A DNA stretch of 64,000 nucleotides from Pseudomonas fluorescens (GCF_001307155.1 NZ_CP012830.1:682001-746000); one strand, 5' to 3'; shown: positions 45,658-55,539, numbered from the stretch's first letter. Notes: generated from the letters alone by a model not told the origin. Numbers and translations: made by a program.

Positions 45658-45670
45658 CCTTGTTGTTAGT
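45658..45670 (-). promoter_or_regulatory. AANAANAA (Hfq/Crc-type) motif in the gltR leader
   Basis: The minus strand reads ACTAACAACAAGG, running into the AAGGAT ribosome site of gltR. Confidence 0.5.
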
Positions 45671-45718
45671 GTTGGGGCGGATTATGCCTGATCAAAAATG
45701 CATCGCGAACGAGCTTTT

Positions 45719-45849
45719 GTGGCGAGGGAGCTTGCTCCCGCTGGAGTGCGAAGCGCTCCTGAACCCGGCGAACGCGGATTATCCGAGAACCGCGGTGTCA
45801 GGTTTTGCGACTGCTTCGCAGCCGAACGGGGGCAAGCCCCCTCGCCACA
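45719..45849. repeat. REPIN between gltR and glk
   Basis: TGTGGCGAGGGAGCTTGCTCCCGC and its divergent inverted partner ending GCCCCCTCGCCACA, 131 bases in all. It fills most of the gap between the end of glk and the gltR promoter, so it may terminate edd-glk. Confidence 0.88.
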
Positions 45850-45853
45850 GGTA

Positions 45854-46804
45854 TCAAGCCTGTTCCAGTGCCACTCCCGCGCCGGTCAAACCGGAATACG
45901 GTGCGGTCACCAGCCAGACCGGAATGCCCTTGAAGTACTCACTCATGCAGCCCTTGTCAGCGAAGCAGCGGGCAAAACCGCTCTTGAGAAAGAAATCGGC
46001 AAACCGTGGAATCACCCCGCCGACGATGTAGACACCGCCACGCCCACCGACGGTCAGCACGTTGTTGCCGGCCACCCGACCGAGCCAGCAGCAGAACTGC
46101 TCAAGCACTTCCACGGCAATCGGGTCGCCTGCAAGGCCGGCGGCAGTGATGGCTTCCGGAGTATCGAGCACAGGTTCATGCCCGTCGACAGCACAGATCG
46201 CCCGGTAGACGCGCGGCAAACCGCCGCCGCTCAGCGCTGTTTCGGCACTGACGTGACCGATCTCGTTGTAGATGTGCTGCCACAGTTGGGTTTCTCGCGG
46301 ACTGCTCAGTGGCAGGTCGACATGTCCACCCTCCCCTGGCAATGCGGCCCAACGGCCTTCACCAAGATCCAGCAAGGTGCCGACCCCAAGGCCAGTACCG
46401 GGACCGATCACCACGGCCGGGCGCAACGGCTCCGGCGTGCCTTCGCAGACCACCCGGAACTCGCCTGGTTGCAGGCGCGTCATGCCCAGCGCCATGGCCG
46501 AAAAATCGTTGACCAGCAATAGCCGGTCGACCTGCAAGGTCTGGCAAAAGGCCTTGCGGCTCAGCCGCCAGTGGTTGTTGGTAAAACGAAACTCGTCACC
46601 GCTGACCGGGCCGGCTACCGACAAGCACACCGCGCCTATCGAACCGGGCGCCAGGCCGAGGCCGCTCAGGTAGACGCCGATGGCGTCTTCCGGGCAGGCA
46701 TAGTCGGCCGTCGCCAGCACCTGGATCGACTCCAGTTGCTGGTCTTTCCACAACGCAAAACGCGCATTGGTTCCACCAATGTCACCGACCAGCGCTAGTT
46801 TCAC
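45854..46804 (-). CDS. glk: glucokinase
   Basis: A 316-residue ROK-unrelated bacterial glucokinase. The phosphate-binding loop [10 protein letters not shown] is at 7-16, with [24 protein letters not shown] and [10 protein letters not shown]. It makes glucose-6-phosphate. The start is a GTG that overlaps the edd stop codon by four bases (GTGA), so translation is coupled to edd. Confidence 0.95.
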   Translation of the reverse strand: MKLALVGDIGGTNARFALWKDQQLESIQVLATADYACPEDAIGVYLSGLGLAPGSIGAVCLSVAGPVSGDEFRFTNNHWRLSRKAFCQTLQVDRLLLVNDFSAMALGMTRLQPGEFRVVCEGTPEPLRPAVVIGPGTGLGVGTLLDLGEGRWAALPGEGGHVDLPLSSPRETQLWQHIYNEIGHVSAETALSGGGLPRVYRAICAVDGHEPVLDTPEAITAAGLAGDPIAVEVLEQFCCWLGRVAGNNVLTVGGRGGVYIVGGVIPRFADFFLKSGFARCFADKGCMSEYFKGIPVWLVTAPYSGLTGAGVALEQA

Positions 46805-48627
46805 TTAAGGGTCTCCAGGGCAGAGGTAAAGGCGCTGGCGCCCTGCTCTGCCGAGCTGAAGGCCATGCGCATGAAGCCAAACAACTCGCGACCGCAACCA
46901 ATGCCGTTGTCCAGCAGGCCTTTGGCCGGTGTGCGAGCGGCAAATTCATCGGCGTCCACCAACAGCTGCAAGGTGCCTTTGACGCCATCGACGCGGATGA
47001 TATCGCCCTCTTGCACGCGAGCCAAAGCACCACCGACAAAGGCTTCCGGGCTGACGTGAATCGCCGCCGGGATTTTCCCCGACGCGCCGGACATCCGCCC
47101 GTCAGTCACCAGCGCAACCTTGAAGCCGCGGTCCTGCAACACGCCAAGGAACGGCGTCATCTTGTGCAGTTCCGGCATGCCGTTGGAGCGCGGGCCCTGG
47201 AAGCGCATCACCGCGACAAAGTCCTTCTCCAACAGGCCGGCCTTGAACGCATCGGCCAGGTCCTGCTGATCCTGGAAGACCATCGCCGGTGCTTCGACCA
47301 CTTGATGTTCCGGTGCCACGGCCGAGACTTTCATCACCCCGCGACCGAGGTTGCCTTCCATCACCCGCAGGCCGCCTTCTGGCGAGAACGCACGGGCGAC
47401 CGGACGCAGGATGTTTTCATCGAGGCTTTCGATCGGACCTTCGCGCCAGACCAGCTCACCGTTTTCCAGGAACGGTTCCTGGGTGTAGCGGCTCAAGCCA
47501 TGGCCGGCCACGGTGTTGACGTCTTCGTGAAGCAGGCCGGCTTCCAGCAGTTCGCGGATCAGGAACGACATGCCGCCCGCGGCCTGGAAGTGGTTGATGT
47601 CGGCCTTGCCGTTCGGGTAGACGTGGCTCAGGGTCGGCACCACCTCGGAGAGGTCGGCCATGTCCTGCCAGGTCAGTTGAATACCGGCCGCCATGGCGAT
47701 GGCCGGCATGTGCAGGGTGTGGTTGGTCGAGCCGCCCGTAGCGTGCAGCGCAACAATCGAGTTGACCAGCGAACGCTCGTCGACAATTTCGCCGATCGGC
47801 ATGAAGTTGCCGCTTTGCTTGGTCAGGCGGGTGATCTGGTGCGCAGCTTCACGGGTCAGGGCATCACGCAACGGGGTGTTCGGGTTGACGAAGGACGCGC
47901 CCGGCAAGTGCAGGCCCATGACTTCCATCAGCAACTGGTTGGTGTTGGCGGTGCCGTAGAAGGTACAGGTGCCAGGGCTGTGGTAGGACTTCATTTCCGA
48001 CTCCAGCAGCTCTTCGCGGCTGGCCTTGCCTTCAGCGTAGCGCTGGCGCACGTCGGCTTTTTCCTTGTTGGAAATGCCCGACACCATCGGCCCACCCGGA
48101 ACGAAAATCGTCGGCAGATGACCGAAACGCAGCGCGCCCATCATCAGGCCCGGCACGATCTTGTCGCAGATGCCGAGCATCATTGCCGCGTCGAACATGT
48201 TGTGCGACAGCGCGACAGCGGTCGACATCGCGATCACTTCACGACTGGCAATGCCCAGTTCCATGCCCGGCTCGCCCTGGGTCACGCCGTCACACATGGC
48301 CGGTACGCCGCCGGCGAACTGGCCGACCGAACCGATCTCGCGCAATGCGTGTTTGATTTGTTCCGGGTAGTGCTCGTACGGCTGATGCGCCGAGAGCATG
48401 TCGTTATATGACGAAACAATCGCCACGTTGGCGGCGTTCATCATCCGCAGGCTTTGCTTGTCTTCGGTGCCACATCCGGCCACGCCGTGGGCGAAGTTGG
48501 CGCATTGCAGCTTGCCGCGCATCGGGCCATCGCTGGCGGCGCCGCGAATCAGTGCAAGGTAGGCCTCACGGGTAGCGCGGCTACGGGTGACAAGCCGTTC
48601 AGTGACCTCAAGTACGCGGGGATGCAT
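46801..48627 (-). CDS. edd: 6-phosphogluconate dehydratase
   Basis: A 608-residue iron-sulfur dehydratase that converts 6-phosphogluconate to KDPG. Family stretches include [61 protein letters not shown] and [23 protein letters not shown], with cysteines for the [4Fe-4S] cluster. GGAG lies eight bases before the ATG. It is first in edd-glk and divergent from gap, sharing a promoter gap with a HexR-type site. Confidence 0.96.
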   Translation of the reverse strand: MHPRVLEVTERLVTRSRATREAYLALIRGAASDGPMRGKLQCANFAHGVAGCGTEDKQSLRMMNAANVAIVSSYNDMLSAHQPYEHYPEQIKHALREIGSVGQFAGGVPAMCDGVTQGEPGMELGIASREVIAMSTAVALSHNMFDAAMMLGICDKIVPGLMMGALRFGHLPTIFVPGGPMVSGISNKEKADVRQRYAEGKASREELLESEMKSYHSPGTCTFYGTANTNQLLMEVMGLHLPGASFVNPNTPLRDALTREAAHQITRLTKQSGNFMPIGEIVDERSLVNSIVALHATGGSTNHTLHMPAIAMAAGIQLTWQDMADLSEVVPTLSHVYPNGKADINHFQAAGGMSFLIRELLEAGLLHEDVNTVAGHGLSRYTQEPFLENGELVWREGPIESLDENILRPVARAFSPEGGLRVMEGNLGRGVMKVSAVAPEHQVVEAPAMVFQDQQDLADAFKAGLLEKDFVAVMRFQGPRSNGMPELHKMTPFLGVLQDRGFKVALVTDGRMSGASGKIPAAIHVSPEAFVGGALARVQEGDIIRVDGVKGTLQLLVDADEFAARTPAKGLLDNGIGCGRELFGFMRMAFSSAEQGASAFTSALETLK

Positions 48628-48811
48628 GTGTAGAACTCCAGGCTAACGGATGTGGCGACCTGTTCGTGTCTATGCTGATCAAGAGGCATCGACGCGTGAC
48701 GCGCTGACGGTTTTCTTGACCACTCGGACCAGTTGATTCAGGTCACTCGTTGTAGATAAAACAAAATATTGCCACTAAAAAGGCTTGTTTTCTATTTTTT
48801 TGCGAATAATC

Positions 48812-48828
48812 TTGTAATTCCAACAACA
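48812..48828. promoter_or_regulatory. HexR-type operator in the edd/gap gap
   Basis: TTGT-AATTCCA-ACAA exactly fits the TTGT-N7/8-ACAA consensus for HexR in Pseudomonas. The core TGTAATTCCAACAACA is the same length and pattern as the zwf site. The overlapping AACAACAAA (48822-48830) also matches the Hfq/Crc AANAANAA motif about 22 bases before the gap start. Confidence 0.75.
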
Positions 48829-48851
48829 AATATGACGAAGGCGCTTTTCAT

Positions 48852-49853
48852 ATGACTCTACGAATTGCAATCAATGGTTTTGGCCGCATTGGCCGCAATG
48901 TCCTTCGCGCACTGTATACCCAAGGCTACCGTCAGGATTTACAGATCGTCGCCATCAACGATTTGGGCGATAGCTCGATGAACGCCCACCTGCTCAAGTA
49001 CGACACCGTGCACGGCACCTTCGATGCCGATGTGCAGCACGATCAGGAAAGCCTGACCGTCAACGGCGACCGGATTTCGGTCAGCGCCATTCGCAACCCG
49101 GCCGAATTGCCGTGGGCTGCTGAAAAGGTCGACGTCGTGTTCGAATGCACCGGCCTGTTCACCGACCGTGCCAAAGCCGCCGCCCATATTAGCGCCGGCG
49201 CGCGCAAAGTGATTATCTCGGCCCCGGCCAAAGGCGCCGACGCCACCGTGGTGTACGGGGTCAACCACGACATCCTGCGCCAATCGCACCAGATCATTTC
49301 CAATGCGTCGTGCACCACCAACTGCCTGGCCCCGGTGGCTCAGGTGTTGCACCGCGAGCTGGGCATCGAGAGCGGTCTGATGACCACCATCCACGCCTAC
49401 ACCAATGACCAGCATCTTACCGATGTCTACCACGTCGACCCGTACCGTGCGCGTTCGGCCACCCAGAACATGATCCCGAGCAAGACCGGCGCCGCCGAAG
49501 CGGTGGGCCTGGTGCTGCCGGAACTGGCTGGCAAACTGACCGGCATGTCGGTGCGCGTGCCGGTGATCAACGTGTCGCTGGTGGACCTGACCGTGCAGCT
49601 CAAGCGCGAAGCCAGCGCTGGCGAGGTCAACGCATTGCTCAAAGAAGCCAGCCAGCACTCGAAGATCCTTGGTTACAACACCCTGCCGCTGGTTTCCAGC
49701 GACTTCAACCATAATCCGCTGTCGTCGATTTTCGATGCCAACCACACCAAGTCCAGCGGCAAGCTGCTCAAGGTGCTGGCCTGGTACGACAACGAATGGG
49801 GTTTCTCCAACCGCATGCTCGATAACTGCCTCGCCCTGTGCAACGCCGAATAA
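48852..49853 (+). CDS. gap: glyceraldehyde-3-phosphate dehydrogenase, type I
   Basis: A 333-residue enzyme. NAD-binding INGFGRIGR is at 7-15 and the catalytic cysteine C154 in SNASCTTNC, with HAYTNDQ and [12 protein letters not shown] near the end. It processes glyceraldehyde-3-phosphate made by Eda. It is divergent from edd and probably under HexR control. GAAGGCGC precedes the start. Confidence 0.96.
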   Translation: MTLRIAINGFGRIGRNVLRALYTQGYRQDLQIVAINDLGDSSMNAHLLKYDTVHGTFDADVQHDQESLTVNGDRISVSAIRNPAELPWAAEKVDVVFECTGLFTDRAKAAAHISAGARKVIISAPAKGADATVVYGVNHDILRQSHQIISNASCTTNCLAPVAQVLHRELGIESGLMTTIHAYTNDQHLTDVYHVDPYRARSATQNMIPSKTGAAEAVGLVLPELAGKLTGMSVRVPVINVSLVDLTVQLKREASAGEVNALLKEASQHSKILGYNTLPLVSSDFNHNPLSSIFDANHTKSSGKLLKVLAWYDNEWGFSNRMLDNCLALCNAE

Positions 49854-49877
49854 GGCCGATTGTCCGTGGAGCAGCCG

Positions 49878-50342
49878 ATGATCGGTATCAGCTTTACCCA
49901 AAAAACCATGGCGGCGCGCAAACGCATCGCCCTGGTTGCCCATGACCACTGCAAAGTGTTCTTGCTGGACTGGGCCGAGCGGCAGAAGGACAAGCTCGCC
50001 CAACACGAGCTTGTGGCCACCGGCACCACCGGGATGCTGTTGAGCAAGCGCCTGGACCTGCCCGTTGAAAGCATGATCAGCGGCCCGCTGGGTGGCGACC
50101 AACAACTGGGTGCGCGAATCGCCGAGCAGCGGGTCGACATGCTGGTGTTCTTCTGGGACCCGTTCGAGCCGCAACCTCACGATCCGGACATCAAGGCATT
50201 GCTGCGGGTCGCCGCAGTCTGGAACATTCCAGTGGCCTGCAATGAATGCAGCGCCGACTACCTGCTCAGCAGCCCGCTGATGGATCAGCCGCACGCGTAC
50301 CGGATCCCCGATTACCCGGCGTACCTGCAAGGCCGCAAATAA
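49878..50342 (+). CDS. mgsA: methylglyoxal synthase
   Basis: A 154-residue enzyme converting dihydroxyacetone phosphate to methylglyoxal, a bypass used when sugar phosphates accumulate. The active-site stretch SGPLGGDQQLGARI, RIALVAHDHCK near the N terminus, FFWDPFEPQPHDPDIKALLR and the late NIPVACNECSADYLL match the family. The start at 49878 follows GGAG by six bases. It lies 24 bases after gap, so overflow metabolism appears coupled to the glycolytic gene. Confidence 0.93.
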   Translation: MIGISFTQKTMAARKRIALVAHDHCKVFLLDWAERQKDKLAQHELVATGTTGMLLSKRLDLPVESMISGPLGGDQQLGARIAEQRVDMLVFFWDPFEPQPHDPDIKALLRVAAVWNIPVACNECSADYLLSSPLMDQPHAYRIPDYPAYLQGRK

Positions 50343-50373
50343 TTCTCACCGGTAGCGCTTGACCTTTCAAGCA

Positions 50374-50392
50374 GATGATAAGCATTATCATT
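50374..50392. promoter_or_regulatory. Fur box upstream of the ECF sigma gene
   Basis: GATGATAAGCATTATCATT is a close match to the 19-base Fur consensus, 25 bases before the sigma gene's GTG start. It predicts iron repression of the sigma/FecR pair. Confidence 0.85.
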
Positions 50393-50417
50393 CGCTTGAA
50401 ATGGATCAGGTCCTACT

Positions 50418-50936
50418 GTGAGTCAATCGCGCTTCAACCATGTCTTCCTCGCGCAGCGAGTCTCGCTGCTGCGGACCCTGGAGCGGATGGTCAACAACCA
50501 CAGCACTGCCGAGGACCTCTTGCAGGAAACTTACCTGCGAGTGACCCGCGCGTTAAGTGAGCGGGCCATCGATCACCTCGAACCTTTCGTGTTTCAAACT
50601 GCCCGCAACCTGGCGCTGGACCATTTGCGCGCACGGCGCATTCAGTCCCGAACGATGCTCGAAGACGTTCCGCTGGATGTCGTGCAAAACATCGCCGCGC
50701 CGCTCAGCAGTGCCGAAGACGCCGCCCATGCCGAACAGTTGCTCGAACGCTTGAACATCAGCCTCAGCCAACTCACCCCGCGCCAACAGCAGATCTTCAT
50801 CCTCAGCCGCCTGCATGGGCACAGCTATCTGGAGATCGCCGAACAGCTCAGCGTGTCCTTGAGCACCGTGCAAAAAGACCTGAAGCTGATCATGGCGATC
50901 TGCGTCGGTGTCGCTGATCGCCTCAACGAGCACTGA
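50418..50936 (+). CDS. FecI-type ECF sigma factor (iron/heme signalling)
   Basis: A 172-residue ECF sigma factor. Region 2 runs about 10-75 (TAEDLLQETYLRV) and region 4 about 115-165 (LTPRQQQIFILSRLHGHSYLEIAEQL). The start is GTG 50418. It is preceded by a Fur box and followed by a FecR anti-sigma gene and a TonB receptor gene, a complete cell-surface signalling set. The set resembles hxuI-hxuR-hxuA (PA1300-PA1302) of P. aeruginosa, but the exact orthology is uncertain. Confidence 0.9.
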   Translation: MSQSRFNHVFLAQRVSLLRTLERMVNNHSTAEDLLQETYLRVTRALSERAIDHLEPFVFQTARNLALDHLRARRIQSRTMLEDVPLDVVQNIAAPLSSAEDAAHAEQLLERLNISLSQLTPRQQQIFILSRLHGHSYLEIAEQLSVSLSTVQKDLKLIMAICVGVADRLNEH

Positions 50937-51054
50937 GTCTGCCAGCCATTATTTTGCACAACGACGTCATGACTCAGGCTTTGCTACCCTTAGCCGTCGT
51001 TTGCACTCCCCTTATCAAAAACCAGCCGCGCGCAGACGCAGCCGAGGAACACCC

Positions 51055-52026
51055 GTGACGGACAGCCCACCTTCCCACCCGCCACTCCCGGCGCGGGACT
51101 CAGCCAGCACCAGCGCCATGGACCAGGCGCTGGACTGGCTGATCGTGCTGGACAGTCCGAGCGAGCAACAAAGCCGCGAATTCCACGACTGGCTTGCCGC
51201 CGACCCGCGCAACGCCGAAGCATTCGCCAAGGCCCAGGCGATCTGGGACGGGCCGCAGGTCGCGCAAGCCGCGCTGGGTTTGAGCACGACCAAACGCAAG
51301 GTCTCAAAACTTGAGCGCCTGCGCCCGCACTGGAAACCGCTGGCCATGGCGGCAGTGTTGATCCTCGGGCTGTTCAGCTTCAGCAACCTGCCAATGCGGA
51401 TTCAGGCGGATCATCTGACTGTGGTCGGCGAGCGTCAGCGCCTGCAACTGGAGGACGGTTCAAAAGTCCTGCTCAATACCAATTCGGCGTTCTCCAGCAC
51501 CATCAACGACCAGCAGCGCATTGCCCGCCTGTATCAGGGCGAGGCCTATTTCGAGGTGGCGGCCAATCGCGGCCTGCCACTGGAAATCGACGCCGGCCCG
51601 GTCACGGCCAGCGTGCGCGACACCACGTTCGCCGTGCGTTACCTGGACGGCATTGCGCAGGTTCGCGTGCAACGCGGCGACGTCGACTTGCGCACCACCC
51701 ACAGCAACGCCCGCGTGCGCCTGAGCGCGGGCGAAAGCATTCGTATCGGCCCTAATGGCTTCGATCAACCGGCCAGACTCGACCCGGCGACCGATCTGGC
51801 CTGGGTCCAGGGCCGACTGGTGTTTGAAAACTGCCCATTGAGCCAAGTGCTGGCCGAGCTGCGCCGCTACTACCCAGGCTGGATCATCAACACCAATGAA
51901 CAGTTGGCCAACGTCGCGGTGACCGGTAATTACCGTCTCGACCAACCGCTGGACGTGGTGCGCTCGCTGGCCCACATCACCTCGGCCAGGCTCGAGGAAT
52001 TTCCGGCACTGGTGATCCTGAACTAA
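51055..52026 (+). CDS. FecR-type anti-sigma factor
   Basis: A 323-residue single-pass inner-membrane protein. A cytoplasmic sigma-binding region (about 1-95, with DWLIVLDSPSEQQSREFHDWLAADP) is followed by a helix at about 96-112 and a periplasmic FecR domain (LEDGSKVLLNTNSAFS, LYQGEAYFEV) that contacts the receptor's N-terminal domain. The start is GTG 51055 after GAGGAA; an upstream in-frame start at 50908 overlaps the sigma gene and lacks family similarity. Confidence 0.9.
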   Translation: MTDSPPSHPPLPARDSASTSAMDQALDWLIVLDSPSEQQSREFHDWLAADPRNAEAFAKAQAIWDGPQVAQAALGLSTTKRKVSKLERLRPHWKPLAMAAVLILGLFSFSNLPMRIQADHLTVVGERQRLQLEDGSKVLLNTNSAFSSTINDQQRIARLYQGEAYFEVAANRGLPLEIDAGPVTASVRDTTFAVRYLDGIAQVRVQRGDVDLRTTHSNARVRLSAGESIRIGPNGFDQPARLDPATDLAWVQGRLVFENCPLSQVLAELRRYYPGWIINTNEQLANVAVTGNYRLDQPLDVVRSLAHITSARLEEFPALVILN

Positions 52027-52044
52027 ATGAGAATTATTTTTACT
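52026..52044. promoter_or_regulatory. possible Fur box upstream of the TonB receptor gene
   Basis: AATGAGAATTATTTTTACT overlaps the fecR stop codon and partly matches the Fur consensus. It lies about 100 bases before the receptor start, so it could give iron control separate from the ECF sigma factor. Confidence 0.45.
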
Positions 52045-52146
52045 CGATAGCGCTTCATCGTTCGTCTCGTTATAGCCAATGCAATTGATTCGCATCTCTG
52101 ATGTGAGTCTGCACCTATAAGATTCGTGCGACACGGAGCGCTATCG

Positions 52147-54711
52147 ATGTCCTCTCGCCTTACCCGCCGGTCCTCTTCACCTTCCTGCGTGCTGTCCCTG
52201 CTGACTGCCGCCATTCTGTTGGCCGGCACGGCACAGGTCTCGGCCGCCACCGTCGAACAACCGAGCCGTAACATGGGCGACTACTCGTTCGCGATTGCCC
52301 AGCAGCCATTGGTGTCGGCACTCAATGCCTTTACCGCCGTAACCGGTTGGCAGGTCGGCTTGCCGGCCGAACTGGCTGAAGGCGTCGCCTCGCCGGGCGT
52401 ACACGGCTCGCTGCCCCCGGACAAAGCCCTCGATCGCCTGTTGGTGGGGACCAACCTCCGCTATCGCAAGTTGGGCAATCACAACATCGTGCTGGAAAAA
52501 CGCAATGTCGACGGCACCCTCGCCCTGCAACAAATGACCATCAGCGCCACCCGTCAGGAGCAGAGTGTCGACAGCGTACCGAGCACCGTCACCGTGCACA
52601 CTCGCGAAGAGCTGGACCACGACAACGTCAACACCATCAAGGAACTGGTGCGCTACGAACCGGGTGTTTCGGTCGGCGGCACCGGCACCCGTGGCGGCAT
52701 CAGCGGCTACAATATTCGCGGTATCGACGGTGACCGGGTCCTGACCCAGGTCGATGGCGTCGAAGTGCCCAACGGTTTCTTCAACGGTCCGTACGCCAAG
52801 ACCCAGCGCAACTACGTCGACCCGGAAATCATCAAACGCGTGGAAATCCTCCGCGGCCCGGCGTCGGTGCTCTACGGCAGCAACGCCATCGGCGGCGCGG
52901 TCAGCTACTTCACCCTCGACCCGAACGACATCATCAAGCCCGGCAAAGACGTCGGCGCCCGCCTGAAAACCGGCTACAACTCTGCCGACGACAGCTGGCT
53001 CAAATCCGCCAGCGTCGCCGGGCGCGCCGAGCAGTTCGACGGCTTGCTGCACTTCAGTCAGCGTGACGGTCACGAAACCGAATCCTTCGGCAGCAACAAC
53101 GGCACGGGTCTCAATCGCACCGCCGCCAACCCGGAAGACGTCCGCACCACCAACGTGCTGGCCAAAGCCGGCTGGAATTATGCCGATGACGCGCGCCTGG
53201 GCCTGACCTACGAGAAGTACAAGGACGACCGCGACACCGACCAGCGAAGCGCCGTCGGTGGCCCGTTCAACAATGGCCAGCCAATGGGCATGTACCGCTC
53301 GCGCACCGGCAACGACACCATCACCCGCGAACGCTTCGGCCTGGAAAACAGCTTCGCCCTCGACTCCTTGCTGGTCGATCACCTCAAGTGGAGCCTGAAC
53401 TACCAGATCGCCAAGACCGATCAGAGCACCCTGGAAAACTACTTCCCGTTCAGCCGCAATGTGATGCGCAGCCGCGAAACCCTCTATGAAGAAAAGCAGT
53501 GGGTATTCGACGCACAGCTCGATAAGGCCTTCAACATCGGTGAAACCGACCATTTGCTGACGTACGGCACCACCATCAAGCAAGAGAAAGTCAGCGGTTC
53601 GCGCAGCGGCAGCGGAACCTGCCTGGCCGTTGGCCGTGGTTGCACAGCGATCGGCGCGACCAGTCCTAGCGATGTGCTAAAGAAGTCCAGCGACTTCCCG
53701 GACCCGACCATCAACACCTACAGCCTGTTCGCCCAGGATCAGATCCGCTGGAACAAATGGACCTTCCTGCCGGGCCTGCGCTACGACTACACCCGGCTCA
53801 AGCCGCATATCACCCAGGAATTCCTCAACACCGTGGCCGCCGACGGCAAAGGCTCAGTTAGCGACGAGAACAAAACCTGGCATCGCGTATCGCCCAAGTT
53901 CGGCCTGACCTACGCCCTGACCGACAACTACACTTGGTACGGTCAGTACGCCGAAGGTTTCCGCACCCCGACCGCCAAGGCGCTGTATGGCCGTTTCGAA
54001 AACACCACCACCGGCTACCGCGTGGAGCCGAACCCGAATCTGGGGCCGGAAAAAAGCCAGAGCTACGAGACCGGCCTGCGTGGCAACTTCGAGTCCGGTC
54101 ACTTCGATGTGGCGGTGTTCTATAACAAGTACCGCGACTTCATCAACGAAGACGCCGTCACCCCGGGCTACAACGAGCTGACGTTCCAGAGCAACAACAT
54201 CAAACGCGCAACCATCAAGGGCGTTGAGCTCAAAGGCCGTCTGAACCTCGACACCTTCGGCGCACCGCAAGGCCTCTACACCCGGGGTTCGGTGGCTTAT
54301 GCCCATGGTCGCAACAACGACACCGGCGAACCGCTCAACGCGGTCAACCCGCTGACCGGCGTGTTCGGCCTGGGTTACGACCAGGACAACTACGGTGCCT
54401 TGCTCAGTTGGACCCTGGTGCAGAAGAAAAACCTCGTCGACAGCAGCAGCTTCAAGTCGCCGGATGGCGTCAGCAGCCAGTTCAAGACGCCGGGCTATGG
54501 CGTGGTCGACCTGAGCGGTTTCTACAAAGTGACCGACGACGTCACCGTCAGCGCTGGCGTGTACAACCTGGCCGACAAGAAATACTGGCAGTGGGACAAC
54601 GTGCGCGGTTACGACAGCGTCGGTGAAGCCGCCGTGATCAGCCCGGCCAACCTTGATCGCCTGACCGAGCCGGGCCGCAACTTCGCGATCAACCTGATCT
54701 GGGACATCTGA
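52147..54711 (+). CDS. TonB-dependent heme/hemoglobin-type receptor with STN signalling domain
   Basis: An 854-residue outer-membrane receptor. A signal peptide (about 1-34) is followed by an STN domain (about 45-115), which signals to FecR. The TonB box region lies near LALQQMTISATR, the plug runs about 135-250 (GYNIRGIDGDRVLTQVDGVEVP, EILRGPASVLYGSNAIGG), and the barrel ends NFAINLIWDI. GFRTPTAKALYG and VEPNPNLGPEKSQSYE are the FRAP- and NPNL-type boxes of heme receptors. The histidine usually found between these boxes is absent. With the heme oxygenase gene downstream, heme or hemoprotein is the likely ligand. Confidence 0.88.
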   Translation: MSSRLTRRSSSPSCVLSLLTAAILLAGTAQVSAATVEQPSRNMGDYSFAIAQQPLVSALNAFTAVTGWQVGLPAELAEGVASPGVHGSLPPDKALDRLLVGTNLRYRKLGNHNIVLEKRNVDGTLALQQMTISATRQEQSVDSVPSTVTVHTREELDHDNVNTIKELVRYEPGVSVGGTGTRGGISGYNIRGIDGDRVLTQVDGVEVPNGFFNGPYAKTQRNYVDPEIIKRVEILRGPASVLYGSNAIGGAVSYFTLDPNDIIKPGKDVGARLKTGYNSADDSWLKSASVAGRAEQFDGLLHFSQRDGHETESFGSNNGTGLNRTAANPEDVRTTNVLAKAGWNYADDARLGLTYEKYKDDRDTDQRSAVGGPFNNGQPMGMYRSRTGNDTITRERFGLENSFALDSLLVDHLKWSLNYQIAKTDQSTLENYFPFSRNVMRSRETLYEEKQWVFDAQLDKAFNIGETDHLLTYGTTIKQEKVSGSRSGSGTCLAVGRGCTAIGATSPSDVLKKSSDFPDPTINTYSLFAQDQIRWNKWTFLPGLRYDYTRLKPHITQEFLNTVAADGKGSVSDENKTWHRVSPKFGLTYALTDNYTWYGQYAEGFRTPTAKALYGRFENTTTGYRVEPNPNLGPEKSQSYETGLRGNFESGHFDVAVFYNKYRDFINEDAVTPGYNELTFQSNNIKRATIKGVELKGRLNLDTFGAPQGLYTRGSVAYAHGRNNDTGEPLNAVNPLTGVFGLGYDQDNYGALLSWTLVQKKNLVDSSSFKSPDGVSSQFKTPGYGVVDLSGFYKVTDDVTVSAGVYNLADKKYWQWDNVRGYDSVGEAAVISPANLDRLTEPGRNFAINLIWDI

Positions 54712-54823
54712 CTGATGGAGCCTTGCTGCGCTTTTGGACGAAAGCGCAGTGAGGATTTTTTACGCTGCCGCGTCGTCTGGTTCGTCCAGTTACAACGCGC
54801 CTTTCATTCTCAAGGACCTCTTC

Positions 54824-55432
54824 ATGACCGCTGCCCATACCTCTGAACGCCCGAGCCTGCGCTCGCAACGCCTGAACCAGATCACTAATGAGCCACACAG
54901 CAAGCTCGACGCGCTGGTGAAAGCCCATGCACCGTTCGAATCCCAAGCCAACTTCGCCCGCTTCGTGGTTGCCCAGTACCTGTTCCAGTCAGAACTGGTG
55001 TCGCTGTACAACGATGCCGAGCTGATCGCCATCGTCCCGGACCTGCCGCAGCGTTGCCGTGCCGACGCCGCCAAGGCTGACCTGGCTGACCTGGAAACCG
55101 ACGTCCCGGCCCCGGTGGCCGGTGCCGTGAAAAACCCGGGCAAGGCCGAAGCCCTGGGCTGGATCTTCGTCTCCGAAGGGTCGAAACTCGGTGCCGCGTT
55201 CCTGATCAAGCGTGCCGTTAGCCTGGGTTTGAGCGAAACCTTTGGTGCCCGTCACCTGGGAGAACCTGCCGGTGGCCGCGCCGAAGGCTGGAAACGCTTC
55301 GTCAAAACCCTCGACGGTCTTGAGTTCAGTGCCGAAGAAGAAGCCGCAGTCGAGAAAGGCGCCATCGACGCCTTCAACCGCTTCACCGTGCTGCTGGAAC
55401 AGGCTTACGCCACAACCCCTGAATTGGCCTGA
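54824..55432 (+). CDS. hemO: bacterial heme oxygenase (HemO/PigA type)
   Basis: A 202-residue helical enzyme with the proximal heme ligand H25 in NQITNEPHSKLDALVKA, the same place as His26 in P. aeruginosa HemO. The distal helix motif GWIFVSEGSKLGAAFLIKRA matches the family. It opens imported heme to biliverdin, CO and iron. The start at 54824 is chosen because the upstream frame to 54734 crosses the intergenic region. Iron from heme taken by the receptor immediately upstream would be released here. Confidence 0.93.
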   Translation: MTAAHTSERPSLRSQRLNQITNEPHSKLDALVKAHAPFESQANFARFVVAQYLFQSELVSLYNDAELIAIVPDLPQRCRADAAKADLADLETDVPAPVAGAVKNPGKAEALGWIFVSEGSKLGAAFLIKRAVSLGLSETFGARHLGEPAGGRAEGWKRFVKTLDGLEFSAEEEAAVEKGAIDAFNRFTVLLEQAYATTPELA

Positions 55433-55464
55433 TTCAATCTTCCAGGCTCAACTGGCCTTGCTTT

Positions 55465-55490
55465 CTGTAGGAGCGGGGGGGCGCCTACAG
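55465..55490. repeat. short REP-type hairpin after hemO
   Basis: CTGTAGGAG and CGCCTACAG with a G-rich centre form a small imperfect hairpin. It is probably a degraded REP half-element. Confidence 0.6.
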
Positions 55491-55539
55491 ATTGTGATCT
55501 TTTGTTCTATTATCGGTGCTCTCTTCCGGAGGGCCTTCG

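Noticed and set aside
48939-50330. 463-codon minus-strand frame opposite gap and mgsA
   Set aside because: Spans two real genes in antisense; biased composition and no motif.
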